This document shows positions 1 through 8,688 of a stretch of 64,000 bases of DNA, piece by piece. Each line of letters starts with the position of its first letter. Position 1 is the first letter of the stretch. Location: assembly GCA_965277075.1 (NCBI GenBank), contig OZ255707.1, positions 930,001-994,000 of the forward strand, given 5' to 3'. Position numbers and translations under genes: made by a program. Origin of the DNA: Lustribacter sp965277075 (GTDB lineage Bacteria > Vulcanimicrobiota > Vulcanimicrobiia > Vulcanimicrobiales > Vulcanimicrobiaceae). The notes beneath the pieces are model-generated. The model did no database searches. It saw nothing but the letters and a program-made list of their open reading frames with translations, and was not told the DNA's origin.

Positions 1-453
1 CTAAGCAATGACGCCGTACTGGATGCGTCCTAGGGCATCTTCCACCTCGCGGGCATCGCCTTCCGTATCGAGTAAGTCGAACGGCCGTTCATTGTCGAGC
101 GATCGATTCTTCGCGAGCATCCACGTGCGCGCGGCGTCATCGGAACCCAGCACCTCGCTTGCAAACGCGTAGAGGCGCGCGACTCTCGCTAACCGGTCAG
201 ACTCCTCACGGTTGAGTTGGGAGTTCTCCTTCTTTGCTCGCCGTTGGAGCGTACGCGGCGGGATCGCGATGACGGCCGAAAGCTCGCCGCTCGAGACTCG
301 CGCGTGGCTGACCACGGCCTCGAATGACGACAGCGGCAAACCAATTTGGACGGCGGATGATACGGAGAGGCCGGGTGCCAAGGTTTGTCCGTGCCGACGC
401 CCTATGCCGAGAATGGAGAATATCTGATTTTCCCGCTCGCGCGTGGTTGCCAT
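1..453 (-). CDS. Xre/MbcA/ParS-family antitoxin
   Basis: Complete 150-aa protein whose stop codon is the first three bases of the window. Antitoxins of this family pair an N-terminal Xre-like helical DNA-binding region with a C-terminal toxin-binding domain (DUF2384) and usually neutralise a RES-domain NAD-degrading toxin. The sequence fits: a central helix-turn-helix-like stretch with PPRTLQRRAKKENSQLNREES around residues 64-84, the family hallmark for the end of the Xre-like part, then RLARVARLYAFASEVLG and a 'DDAARTWMLAKNRSLDNERPFDLL' type segment (partly quoted) at about 86-128. In such systems the toxin gene directly follows, which would put it left of position 1, outside the window. These antitoxins commonly autorepress their promoter, here in the gap between 454 and 556. 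Family call is confident; the partner is inferred. Confidence 0.85.
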   Translation of the reverse strand: MATTRERENQIFSILGIGRRHGQTLAPGLSVSSAVQIGLPLSSFEAVVSHARVSSGELSAVIAIPPRTLQRRAKKENSQLNREESDRLARVARLYAFASEVLGSDDAARTWMLAKNRSLDNERPFDLLDTEGDAREVEDALGRIQYGVIA

Positions 454-556
454 ATCGTAACAATACTATGTGTCGTAACTCCTAACGACAATTGACCCGA
501 GCGTCGTAGCCGGCGAGTGCCATACAGGTGGCATTGCCAAGATACATGATGCGTGC

Positions 557-763
557 ATGGACGACCGCTTCTTTTGCCCCGATTGTCATGCCGAGCACCG
601 CGAGCCGCTGGACGCGAGTCTCGGCCATCTGAGCCGTTGCTCGGACTGCGTGCTGCTCCTCGAGGTCGGTGACCTCCGCGCGGCGGCGTCGAGACGCTGG
701 CGATCGAGATTCACATCGCCGCGTAGTCCTCCAGGGGCGATTGGGCCATTCGGCCTTCGGTAG
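557..763 (+). CDS. small zinc-ribbon-like protein (hypothetical)
   Basis: A 68-aa ORF lying between the antitoxin and the flippase in a stretch that otherwise has no gene. The first half has two Cys pairs, CPDC at residues 7-10 and CSDC at about 28-31, with HAEH and LGH between them, a spacing compatible with a zinc ribbon. The second half (after about residue 38) is Arg/Ser/Pro rich and looks like random translation, so the true protein could be shorter or frameshifted. No function can be assigned. The rest of 454-819 shows no other gene and probably holds the divergent promoters. Confidence 0.35.
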   Translation: MDDRFFCPDCHAEHREPLDASLGHLSRCSDCVLLLEVGDLRAAASRRWRSRFTSPRSPPGAIGPFGLR

Positions 764-819
764 CGCCTTGGTTGGCCCGCGCGCCGGCTCCCGAGCCATG
801 AGAACATCGGTGAACCGCT

Positions 820-2136
820 ATGCTGCGACGTATTACCGGCTTTCTGATGGCGTCCGCCGTGACGCAATCGATCGCAATTCTCGTCGGTATCGTCCAGGCG
901 AGGACACTCGGACCCGGAGGCAAGAGCGTTCTCGCGTACGCGGCCGTCGGACTTTCGCTGGTGCTTACTGCGACGGACGGGTTGACGTCCGCCATCCTCG
1001 CACAGTCCGCCCGCGACAAACGAAGCGCCGCACTCGTTCACGCCGCGCTCCTTCGCACCGTTGGTGTCCTCGCGTTGCCGGCGACCGTGTTGATCGTCGC
1101 GGCCGGCATCCTGTTCCCATCGCAACGGCCGCTCATCGGCGCTGCCCTCGTCGTTCCGTTTGCGGTCTATGTTCAAGGAACACATGGCCTCTTGCTCGCC
1201 GCGGGCGCCGCGCGCTCGATCATCGTGCAAGACTCGTTCAACACGGTCGTCTTCGGCATCATTCTGGCGCCGCTGCTGATCTTCGCGCATCTGACGCCGT
1301 ACGCCGCGCTCGCGTTGTGGATCGTCGGTTGGATCGCGTCCGCGGTCTACGGCTTTTACGCGTGCCGCCGGCTCGATGAAGGAACCGCCGTCGCGCCCGC
1401 GCCCGCGATCAGACCTGCGGTACTGGAACAGATTCGCTGGGCGTTGAAAAATGGAGCCGTCTCGCTCGCGGGGTTCATCAACCTGCGGATCGACGTGTTC
1501 TTGGTAAGTGCGGTCATGGGTGCGCGCGAACTCGGCATCTATACGCTCTCGGTCGCCACCGGCGAACTCCTATGGAGCGCGAGTCAGCCGATCTGCTGGT
1601 CGAATCTCGATCGCGTCGCGGGCGCACCCTTCGCCGAAGCGTCGGCGCTCGTCGTGCGGCTCACGCGGAACATGTTTGCAATTCAGGTCGGTCTCGCCGT
1701 CATCGTCGCCCTCGTTGCACCGTGGCTGCTCACTGTCGTTTACGGCGCGCGCTTCGCGCAAAGCGGACTTGTCCTGATGTGCTTGCTCCCGGGAATGGCG
1801 CTCTACGCAGCGCGAATGCTCATGGGCTACTTCGTGCTCGTGCGGCTGGACCGGCCGCTGCTGCTCACCCTGACACAAGGCGCATCGGCGCTCGCGTGTG
1901 CGGTAATTTCGCTGCTCCTCTTTCCGTCGTATGGTATCGTGGGCGCTGCGGTTGCCACCTCGGTCACCTACAGTGTCGTCGTCGTGTTTATCGCCTTCGT
2001 GTTTTGTCGCGCAACCGGCACGCCGCCGCTCGCGCTCATCGTTCCGACCCGCGAAGATTTCGCGTGGTACGAGCGACGCGCAGCCCAAGCGCTCCAGACG
2101 CTCGCACGCACGATGCGACACGCGCGCCAACCATAA
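820..2136 (+). CDS. polysaccharide/oligosaccharide flippase (Wzx-like, MATE/MOP superfamily)
   Basis: A 438-aa integral membrane protein with about 12 hydrophobic segments spread over its length and short charged loops, ending in a basic cytoplasmic tail. The N-terminal pattern (residues 1-60: ITGFLMASAVTQSIAILVG, LGPGGKSVLAYAAV) is the typical first-helices signature of polysaccharide biosynthesis exporters that flip undecaprenyl-linked sugars across the inner membrane. No glycosyltransferases are adjacent, so the substrate cannot be named. An O-antigen ligase-like gene lies 12 kb away at 14480. The start is the ATG at 820, the first in frame before the first hydrophobic helix. Lipid II flippase-like or teichuronic exporters are alternatives within the same superfamily. 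Confidence 0.8.
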   Translation: MLRRITGFLMASAVTQSIAILVGIVQARTLGPGGKSVLAYAAVGLSLVLTATDGLTSAILAQSARDKRSAALVHAALLRTVGVLALPATVLIVAAGILFPSQRPLIGAALVVPFAVYVQGTHGLLLAAGAARSIIVQDSFNTVVFGIILAPLLIFAHLTPYAALALWIVGWIASAVYGFYACRRLDEGTAVAPAPAIRPAVLEQIRWALKNGAVSLAGFINLRIDVFLVSAVMGARELGIYTLSVATGELLWSASQPICWSNLDRVAGAPFAEASALVVRLTRNMFAIQVGLAVIVALVAPWLLTVVYGARFAQSGLVLMCLLPGMALYAARMLMGYFVLVRLDRPLLLTLTQGASALACAVISLLLFPSYGIVGAAVATSVTYSVVVVFIAFVFCRATGTPPLALIVPTREDFAWYERRAAQALQTLARTMRHARQP

Positions 2137-2141
2137 CGGGC

Positions 2142-3188
2142 TCACATCGCGTCGTAGGCGTCGATCAGCGGCAATGCCGTTCCGGTGACGGCCAATTGAT
2201 CGTGCGTGCACGATCGCGGATCTTTGTCGGTGCGCCAACGTCGGGGCCGCGTCCCATGGCGGATGCGGCCGTTCGTCACTTGATCGAAACCGATCTCAAG
2301 CACGAGTTCCGGCGCAAGCGCGACATAGGAACGATCGCGCTCGCGCTTGCGATTCCAACGGGACGGCGCCTCGCCCGGCGCACTTCCGGTGAAGCCCGTT
2401 CCTCCCGCATAGGGGGCGAGACGTTCGAGCAACTTCGGGCGCTCTGCGTCCGCGAACGAACTGCAAAAGCCGATGTAATCGAGCCGGCCGGCGTCGTCGT
2501 AGAGCCCGAGCAGGAGACTTCCAACGCGGTCGTTCGGACCGCTCGCGTAGCGAAATCCGCCGACGACACAGTCGGCGGTTCGTTCCCGTTTGATCTTCAC
2601 GCCGGCATCGCGTTTCCCGCTGGCGTACTCGCGGTCGAGGCGCTTTGCGACGACACCGTCGAGCGCGCCGCCGACGTGCGCAAACCACTCGTCGACCACC
2701 GCGCGATCCGTCGTCGACGGGCTCAAGCGAAGCGCGTCGCTCGAACGGAACGCTCGAGCGAAGCGCTCCAGCGCGCGGCGCCGTTCGACGAGCGGTTCGT
2801 CGAGACGGTCGGCGCCGTTTTCGCGAAGCAGGTCGAACGCGAGATAGAATGCGGGCGTCGTTCGGGCCAACATGGCGATTCGGCTCGCGGCCGGATGAAT
2901 GCGTTGCGAGAGCGCGTCGAACGATAACGCGGCCGCCTGCATGACGACCAGTTCGCCGTCAAGCGAGAACCCATCGGCGGGAATGACGGCGAGCGCCGCG
3001 ACGACTTCGGGGAAGTATCGCGCCAAGGGCTGGCCGTTCTTCGAGGTCACTGCGACCGTCCCGCCGTCACGATGTGCGAGCGCGCGGAAGCCATCCCATT
3101 TCGGCTCGTACTGCCAACCCTCGCCGTCGGGAATCGTTGCCACGGCGCGCAACTCCATCGGCGCGAGGTCCGGCGTTACCCTCATCAT
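2142..3188 (-). CDS. ATP-dependent DNA ligase (LigD ligase-domain type)
   Basis: 348 aa. The nucleotidyltransferase motif I is EPKWDGFR with the adenylated lysine at K30, followed by DGELVV (motif III) and later VVAKRLDREY and VKIKRERTADCVVGGFRY (motifs IV-V region), then an OB-fold domain. This is the size and motif set of stand-alone ligases related to the C-terminal half of LigD, which seal double-strand breaks in non-homologous end joining. It is transcribed with the LigD-type polymerase immediately upstream, overlapping it by 4 bases, so together they split what many bacteria carry as one LigD protein. No phosphoesterase domain and no Ku gene are in the window. LigC-like ligases are an alternative label with the same chemistry. 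Confidence 0.9.
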   Translation of the reverse strand: MMRVTPDLAPMELRAVATIPDGEGWQYEPKWDGFRALAHRDGGTVAVTSKNGQPLARYFPEVVAALAVIPADGFSLDGELVVMQAAALSFDALSQRIHPAASRIAMLARTTPAFYLAFDLLRENGADRLDEPLVERRRALERFARAFRSSDALRLSPSTTDRAVVDEWFAHVGGALDGVVAKRLDREYASGKRDAGVKIKRERTADCVVGGFRYASGPNDRVGSLLLGLYDDAGRLDYIGFCSSFADAERPKLLERLAPYAGGTGFTGSAPGEAPSRWNRKRERDRSYVALAPELVLEIGFDQVTNGRIRHGTRPRRWRTDKDPRSCTHDQLAVTGTALPLIDAYDAM

Positions 3189-4129
3189 CGCGTCGCGTGT
3201 GCGACCAGCAGAGGTTCGAGATCAAAGCGGTTCGCACGATCGGCCATCGGTGCCCAGAGATCGCCGACGCGCGCCAGCCGTTCGCGGACAGTGTCGATAC
3301 GAAACGCATCCATGTCGACGCCGTCCTCGACTTCATTCCACGTGACCGGTGTCGAAACGGTCGCCCGCGGCTGGGGGCGCACCGAGTACACCGATGCCAG
3401 CGTCTTGCCCCACGCGTTTTGGTTATAGTCGACGAGTACGCGCCCGGCGGGACGGCGCGCAATGCGATACTCGGCTGTGATAATTGTGGGATAGAGGTGT
3501 TCGAGCATCTGAGCGAACGCCTTGGCGAAGGTCCAAACCGCTTTCTGCAACGGTCCGCGTACGATCGCGACGTACACGTGCATGCCGGACGACCCGGTTG
3601 TTTTCACCAGCGGCGTCATCCTGAGCGCAACGAGCGCATCGCGCACGCGCAGCGCGGTTTCGCGAACCGTTGCGAACGGCGTTCCCTCCACCGGATCGAG
3701 GTCGAAGTGCAGATAATCGGGTCGCGCGGTATCGTCGCAGCGCGAGTACCACTCGTTGAGATCGATGCAGCCGAGGTTGACCGTCCACAGCAACGACGCG
3801 ATATCGTCAACGATCGGAAAGTCGATCACGCTGCCCGATCCATGTGTGATCGCACAGGTCCTCAGCCACTGCGGATGGCCGGCCGGCGTGCGCTTCATAT
3901 AGAAAAACTCACCGGCGATGCCGTGCGGATACCGCTTGAGGACCATCGCGCGGCCGGTCAGATGCGGAACGAGCACGTCGGCGACATCGGCGTAGTATTG
4001 CAGCACGTCGCGTTTGCGCCAGCCGGCATCCGGAAAAAAAACCTTGTTCAGATTGGTCAGCGGTACGCTGCGGTCGCCGAATGTCAGCGCGACGTCGGGC
4101 CGGTCGTGGGGGATCGTCACCGCCGTCAT
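3185..4129 (-). CDS. LigD-type DNA polymerase/primase domain protein
   Basis: 314 aa, the length of the isolated polymerase (archaeo-eukaryotic primase-like) domain of LigD, which adds ribonucleotides or nucleotides to broken ends during end joining. Recognisable motifs are LTNLNKVFFPDAG near residue 30, YYADVADVLVPHL, RYPHGI, the metal-binding HFDLDP at about 150, and KTTGSSGMHVYV at about 195. It overlaps the downstream ligase by 4 bases (ATGA-type coupling), supporting co-translation. It diverges from exonuclease III with only 17 bases between the two starts. Family is clear; that the organism performs NHEJ is inferred, because Ku is not seen here. Confidence 0.92.
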   Translation of the reverse strand: MTAVTIPHDRPDVALTFGDRSVPLTNLNKVFFPDAGWRKRDVLQYYADVADVLVPHLTGRAMVLKRYPHGIAGEFFYMKRTPAGHPQWLRTCAITHGSGSVIDFPIVDDIASLLWTVNLGCIDLNEWYSRCDDTARPDYLHFDLDPVEGTPFATVRETALRVRDALVALRMTPLVKTTGSSGMHVYVAIVRGPLQKAVWTFAKAFAQMLEHLYPTIITAEYRIARRPAGRVLVDYNQNAWGKTLASVYSVRPQPRATVSTPVTWNEVEDGVDMDAFRIDTVRERLARVGDLWAPMADRANRFDLEPLLVAHATR

Positions 4130-4146
4130 GGGGAACGCTCCCCTCC

Positions 4147-4917
4147 GTGTTCCGCATCATCACATGTAATCTCAACGGCATCCGCGCGGCCGCGCGCAAA
4201 GGCTTCTTTCGCTGGATGAACGCCCAAGCACCGGACGTCGTCTGCTTGCAAGAAACCAAGGCGCAAGAACATCAACTTCCACCCGAAGCGCTCGACCTTC
4301 CCGAGTTCTCGACCGCGTTCGTCGACGCGCAAAAGAAAGGCTACAGCGGCGTCGCAATCTATGCGAAGCGTGCACCCGATCGTATCACGCGCGGCCTCGG
4401 CATCGAAGAGTACGATGGGGAAGGCCGGTTCGTGCGCATGGACTTCGGAGATCTCTCGGTCGCATCGCTCTACGTTCCCTCCGGAACGAGCGGCCCGGCG
4501 CGGCAGACGGTCAAAGAAGCGTTTCTCGATCGCTTTATCGCGTTGCTCGCGCAGATGAAAAACGAGGGTCGCCGGTTCGTCGTCTGCGGCGATTATAATA
4601 TCGCGCACCGCGACATCGACGTCTTCGACCCGAAGTCGTGCGCACGCACGACGGGCTTTCTGCCGCAAGAGCGGGCCTGGTTCGACGACGTCGTCGACCG
4701 CGTCGGGTGGGTCGACGCATTTCGCACGGTCAACACCGAGCCGCGCCAGTTCTCGTGGTGGTCGAACTTTCCAGCCGCATGGGAACGCAACTTGGGATGG
4801 CGGATCGATTATCAACTCGTCACCCCGAACGTGGCTCCGGCGGTGCGCGCCGCGAGCATCTATCGTGACGAACGCTTCTCCGACCACGCGCCGGTCACCA
4901 TCGACTACGCGTTCTAG
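4147..4917 (+). CDS. xth: exodeoxyribonuclease III
   Basis: An AP endonuclease/3'-5' exonuclease of base-excision repair. Starting at the GTG at 4147 gives 256 aa, the usual length of ExoIII, and the first residues FRIITCNLNGIRAA are the family N-terminus; the longer in-frame extension upstream would overlap the divergent LigD polymerase gene and is unlike the family. Conserved catalytic segments are CLQETKAQ (about residues 36-43), FVVCGDYNIAHRDIDVFDP (about 140-158), GWRIDYQL and the C-terminal SDHAPV with the catalytic Asp-His. Its position back to back with the LigD-type genes makes a compact DNA-repair group. Confidence 0.95.
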   Translation: MFRIITCNLNGIRAAARKGFFRWMNAQAPDVVCLQETKAQEHQLPPEALDLPEFSTAFVDAQKKGYSGVAIYAKRAPDRITRGLGIEEYDGEGRFVRMDFGDLSVASLYVPSGTSGPARQTVKEAFLDRFIALLAQMKNEGRRFVVCGDYNIAHRDIDVFDPKSCARTTGFLPQERAWFDDVVDRVGWVDAFRTVNTEPRQFSWWSNFPAAWERNLGWRIDYQLVTPNVAPAVRAASIYRDERFSDHAPVTIDYAF

Positions 4918-4967
4918 TGCGTACCGCAGCAACTCGGAGCGAAGCGGAGAAGAGTCGAGGAACGCAC

Positions 4968-5252
4968 CTAGCCCTTCTTCTTCTCGCTCGGCCGATTCGG
5001 ATTCGGCGGGCCCTTTTTCCCGGCGCGGCGCGCCTCCGAGAGGCCGATCGCGATCGCCTGTTTGGGATTTGTCACCTTTTTACCCGAACCGCCCGAGCGC
5101 AGCTTCCCGGCCTTCATCTCGTCCATTTCGGTACGGACGGACTCACTTGCAGCGGGGCTGTATTTGCGTCCGCCCGTCGACTTCTTCGCCGTCGTTTTCT
5201 TTGCGGTGCTGGACTTTTTCGCTGTCGTCTTCTTGGATGTGGCTGCCATCAC
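4968..5252 (-). CDS. DUF6496 basic protein, histone-like Lys/Ala N-terminus
   Basis: 94 aa. The first 30 residues are Ala-Thr-Lys-Lys repeats of the histone H1/HU-tail type; the rest (YSPAASESVRTEMDEMKAG, GSGKKVTNPKQAIAIGLSEA, about 31-78) matches the short conserved DUF6496 block found in many small basic bacterial proteins, sometimes annotated as nucleoid-associated. A DNA-binding or condensing role is plausible from charge alone; nothing proves it. The second Met (base 5249) is an equally good start. It is transcribed towards xth with a 50-base gap. Confidence 0.75.
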   Translation of the reverse strand: MMAATSKKTTAKKSSTAKKTTAKKSTGGRKYSPAASESVRTEMDEMKAGKLRSGGSGKKVTNPKQAIAIGLSEARRAGKKGPPNPNRPSEKKKG

Positions 5253-5353
5253 GACTCCTCATCATTCCGCGCGTTAGAAGCCGTGTGCCCATCGCGCGGC
5301 CAAACGATGCACGCCGCGGCGGAGCACTTTGCCGCCGGGCCGAACGGAGCGAC

Positions 5354-5695
5354 ATGAGCGATTCGGCCGCAACCGATCATCCCGGCGACCACACCCACCT
5401 GCACGGGGCCGCGGGCCCTCGACGACTGATTCGAAGCGCGCATGTCCGCGCACCCGCACCGGTCGGCAAGCGAACTACTCGTCGAATTGATTCACGGTGG
5501 CCTGCGCTGCGCGACGCCTACATGTCCATTCATCGCTACGCGCTCGAAGCACGCGCCGCGTCGCCGGACGACTACGCGACGTATCGGGCATGCCTCTCGG
5601 ACACGTTCGGCCCCGAGTACGTCAGCCACGTAGAGAAATGGCTCGCCGCCAACGGCGTGACCCTTACGCGCCCGGAGCCGGCCCCGGCGCGATAA
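5354..5695 (+). CDS. hypothetical protein, possible
   Basis: A 113-aa frame read from the ATG at 5354. The first half is rich in His, Arg and Pro and unconvincing. The last 57 residues, from MSIHRYALEARAASPDDYAT to the end, look like real protein, so a start at the ATG near 5522 is possible. Its last 32 bases overlap the 3' end of the convergent nickel permease gene. No family recognised. Confidence 0.35.
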   Translation: MSDSAATDHPGDHTHLHGAAGPRRLIRSAHVRAPAPVGKRTTRRIDSRWPALRDAYMSIHRYALEARAASPDDYATYRACLSDTFGPEYVSHVEKWLAANGVTLTRPEPAPAR

Positions 5696-6794
5696 CGATG
5701 TCGATATCGTCGTAACCGCGCAAGCGGTAGACGACTGTCGAGATTACCCACGAACCGACAAAGATCGCGATGACGGCAAACCCGATCATGCCGAAATTAT
5801 CGCCGAGCGCTGCGACGCGATTCCAAAACGCGCCTTCGAGATGCAGTTGGCTGCTGACGATGCCGAGCAATTCGATACAACCGACGACGAGCGCCACGAG
5901 CACCGAGACCAGCGTGATGTTCATGTTGTAGTACAGCTTGCGCATCGGTTTGACGAAGGCCCAACCGTATGCGCCGAGCATCAGAATCCCGTCGGTCGTG
6001 TCGAGTAGCGACATCCCGACCGTGAACAAAAGCGGGAAAATCAAGATGTCGTAGATCGGCAGCCCTTTGCCGGCTTCGAGCGCCGCAATTCCCAATAGCC
6101 CGACCTCCGTCGCCGTGTCGAAGCCGAGACCGAAGAGGACACCGAGCGGATACATGTGCCAGCTCTTGCCGATCAAACGCAGCAACGGTTTGAAGAAGCG
6201 GCCCATGAGCCCACGGTTCGCCAAGAACGCATCGAGGGTACGGTCGCAGTACGGCTCGCCGCGCCGCACGCGTCGAAACGTCCCGTAGACTTCGGCGAAG
6301 ACGAGTATGTTGAGCAGCGCGATGGCGAAGAGAAACAGCGCCGAGACGGACGTGCCGATCAAGCCGCCGATATTTTCGAGTCCGGGCAATTTCGTTTTGA
6401 CGACGCTCGCCGCGATCGCGATTGCGATCGAGAGCGCAATCACGACCGTCGAATGTCCCAGCGAGAAGAACAGGCCCACACCGATCGGACGCTTGCCCTC
6501 CTGCATCAGCTTACGCGTTACGTTATCGATCGCCGAAATGTGATCGGCATCAACTGCGTGCCGCAGCCCGAACGTGTACGCCAGCAGCGCCGTTCCGAGC
6601 AATAACGGTCGCGTCGCGAACGCCATCAGCGCGATCGACCAGGCTGCGATGGTCGCCGCCCCCAGCACCGCGTACGTCACGATGATCTTCCTGCGAACGT
6701 CGGTGGCGGCGTCGTCGAACACACGCCCGACGGCACGCAAGCCGAAGGCTTCTACGGCATCACCGGCATGCGAGAGGTGCGGCACGGTTTCCAT
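5664..6794 (-). CDS. NiCoT-family nickel/cobalt permease (HoxN/NixA type)
   Basis: 376 aa, eight or so transmembrane helices. The NiCoT signature RHAVDADHI lies at residues 78-86 in the second helix, where the His and Asp residues bind the metal, and the second family block LGFDTATEVGLL is present around residue 207. These secondary transporters import Ni2+ or Co2+ with high affinity. The start overlaps the stop of the upstream TonB-receptor remnant by one base (TGATG), so the two were an operon: an outer-membrane receptor followed by an inner-membrane permease. Metal preference (Ni or Co) cannot be read from sequence by eye. The product may serve urease, hydrogenase or B12 enzymes, none of which are in this window. 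Confidence 0.93.
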   Translation of the reverse strand: METVPHLSHAGDAVEAFGLRAVGRVFDDAATDVRRKIIVTYAVLGAATIAAWSIALMAFATRPLLLGTALLAYTFGLRHAVDADHISAIDNVTRKLMQEGKRPIGVGLFFSLGHSTVVIALSIAIAIAASVVKTKLPGLENIGGLIGTSVSALFLFAIALLNILVFAEVYGTFRRVRRGEPYCDRTLDAFLANRGLMGRFFKPLLRLIGKSWHMYPLGVLFGLGFDTATEVGLLGIAALEAGKGLPIYDILIFPLLFTVGMSLLDTTDGILMLGAYGWAFVKPMRKLYYNMNITLVSVLVALVVGCIELLGIVSSQLHLEGAFWNRVAALGDNFGMIGFAVIAIFVGSWVISTVVYRLRGYDDIDIVIAPGPAPGA

Positions 6795-7297
6795 CAGATC
6801 GGCACGGCGTAGGTCAATCGAAAGATTCGAGAGAGCGTCGGATGGAAGTGATAATCGTTCACGCCTCTGCCCCCGAGCGTCGGGTTCACCGCCGGATCGC
6901 CGTGCGCATGCGTCGGCATATTGACCGGAATGCCGGCGATCGTCGCGGCAAGATCGGTACCATGATCGAGTTGGAAGCCGCGCAGATAATACTGGTTGGC
7001 CTTACCTTCGCCGCTATGCTGACTGATGATGAGCCCCGGAATCGCCTCGAGGATTTCGCCCGGACGCAGGACCGGCCGCGTCGCGATCTGTTCTTGATTG
7101 ATCGTTCCTTGCGACGCTGACTCGGCGTGCCCAACGAGATTAGTGGAGCGTCCGGGCGCGCTGACCCGCCCGATCTCAGTCACCGCTGATGACGCGCTCG
7201 GGGAGGGGGACGGAGACGGCGAAGGCGACGGTGTTGGAGATGGTGAGGGATTCACCGCGGCCAACATTGTCGCGACCGAGATGATCGCGAGCAGCAT
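6794..7297 (-). pseudogene. TonB-dependent receptor remnant: plug domain joined to receptor C-terminus
   Basis: 167 aa with a signal peptide, a Pro-Ser repeat linker (about 17-40), then a TonB receptor plug: TRPVLRPGEILEAIPGL, QYYLRGFQLDHGTDLA and AGIPVNMPTHAHG. Full receptors run to 650-800 aa, with a 22-strand barrel after the plug. Here the plug breaks off just after THAHG and is followed within a few residues by a segment ending HFHPTLSRIFRLTYAVPI, which resembles the extreme C-terminus of such receptors (last strand, terminal hydrophobic residue). The simplest reading is an in-frame deletion of the whole barrel. As it stands it cannot form a pore. An assembly collapse is the alternative. 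Coupling to the Ni/Co permease suggests the intact form took up nickel or cobalt complexes. Confidence 0.8.
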
Positions 7298-7354
7298 ACT
7301 TCAACGTACGCCGTCGAGCATGCTGGAGATTGTTTACGCTGTAAGACGTATCGA

Positions 7355-8683
7355 TCATAGAGACGCAAGGCGCGAGCGCGCGTCGTCCGCGTACGTCGGA
7401 TGAAAATGCGCGTTGAGTGTGAGGGCGTCCGTGAACGCGGCCTTTGCGGCATCGCGCCGGCCAAAGTGCTCCGCGATAACGCCGGCGTGGTAGTCGATGA
7501 GCGAATTCTCCGTGTGCCAACGTTGCGCTTTGGCGATCGCCGTGCGCGCCTCATCCCAGCGGCCGTCCATCGCCGCCGCCCACGCGAGGGTGTCTTCGGT
7601 AAAGACGTCGTCGCGAGCCAGCAATTCGTTCCGTGCGATACGATAAGCGTCGGCCAGATGCGTGTTGTGTTCCGAGTAGTAGATCGCGGTGAGCCGATCG
7701 GTGATGTGCTGCGCATCGCCGAGCCGTTCGACGGTCGCAATCAAAGCGTCCGTCGCCGCGGCGGCGGCCGGCTGCCCGATCGCACGCTGTGCATCGGCTT
7801 CGTACCCGAGCGTCTCGGGATACGGCACGATCGCTGCCGACGCGGCGGCATCGTGCATGCACGCGTCCCAATCGTGCAGCGCGCACTCGACGCGTGCAAG
7901 CGTGCGGCTCGCGTCGGCATCGCTCGGGTAGACCGAAAGCGCTTCGCGCTCGAAGCCGATCGCGCCGTCGTTGTCGCCGGCTTCGAATGCCATCTCGCCT
8001 TGGCGAAAAAAGTACCACGCGCGCTGCTGCGCCGGCGTGTCGAACTCGCTGTTTTGATACGCGGACGCCGTGGCGAGAAGCTCCCGCGCTGCCGCGAGAT
8101 GTCCGGTCAACTCGAGATACCGCGAGTCGACGACACGCCATGCATCGTCGCGCGAGCGCTCCGGAACCGCTGCGAGCTTGCGCGAGGCAGCGGTGTAGTC
8201 GCCGATCTCCATGTCCAGGCTCGCTTCACGCGGATACATCGAGACATCGCCCGCGTCCCAGTTTTCAACGTTCTTCGTGATTGCAAGCGCGCTCGCGAAA
8301 CGATGCAGCGTCAATTCAATGGAAGCGAGTTCGAGATTCGCACTGAGGTTTCCAAGCGGCTGCGCGACGAGGGACAGCTTCGCGGCATGCTCAGCGCGGA
8401 GAACGTCGTCGATGTCGTAGCGTTCGCGGTACCGCTGCAAATATTGTTCGGCGACCATGCGCGGACTAATCATGTCGCCGCGATGGTGTTCGTTCGTCGC
8501 GCGCTCCCAGAACGCGATGAGTTGATCGCGCCGTTCGTAGTCGCGTACGACCGGCGCCATCGTCGGAAGTGCGTCGGCACGAGCGCTGTTCACGCTCGTG
8601 CCCACGAACCGTGGCCAAACCGCCAGGGCGCCGAACGCGACGAGCGCGATCGATACCACGACGGCAAACGGCCGGAAACGCAC
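7355..8683 (-). CDS. tetratricopeptide-repeat protein, membrane-anchored or exported
   Basis: 442 aa with one N-terminal hydrophobic segment (VVVSIALVAFGALAVW, residues 8-23) serving as anchor or signal, then helical repeats of TPR type through the rest, for example the stretches around GDNDGAIGFEREALSVYPSDADA and GRRDAAKAAFTDALTLNAHFHP. It is the last of the DUF4331 cluster: start and neighbouring stop are only 5 bases apart, so it belongs to the same transcription unit as the two upstream genes. TPR proteins with DUF4331 and NicO/HupE-like transporters are seen together elsewhere, but the shared role is unknown. Likely a scaffold in the periplasm. Confidence 0.75.
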   Translation of the reverse strand: MRFRPFAVVVSIALVAFGALAVWPRFVGTSVNSARADALPTMAPVVRDYERRDQLIAFWERATNEHHRGDMISPRMVAEQYLQRYRERYDIDDVLRAEHAAKLSLVAQPLGNLSANLELASIELTLHRFASALAITKNVENWDAGDVSMYPREASLDMEIGDYTAASRKLAAVPERSRDDAWRVVDSRYLELTGHLAAARELLATASAYQNSEFDTPAQQRAWYFFRQGEMAFEAGDNDGAIGFEREALSVYPSDADASRTLARVECALHDWDACMHDAAASAAIVPYPETLGYEADAQRAIGQPAAAAATDALIATVERLGDAQHITDRLTAIYYSEHNTHLADAYRIARNELLARDDVFTEDTLAWAAAMDGRWDEARTAIAKAQRWHTENSLIDYHAGVIAEHFGRRDAAKAAFTDALTLNAHFHPTYADDARSRLASL

Positions 8684-8688
8684 GCTGA

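Noticed and set aside
669..1379. Arg-rich 236-codon frame ahead of and overlapping the flippase
   Set aside because: It overlaps the flippase in another frame and has a composition typical of chance frames in GC-rich DNA.
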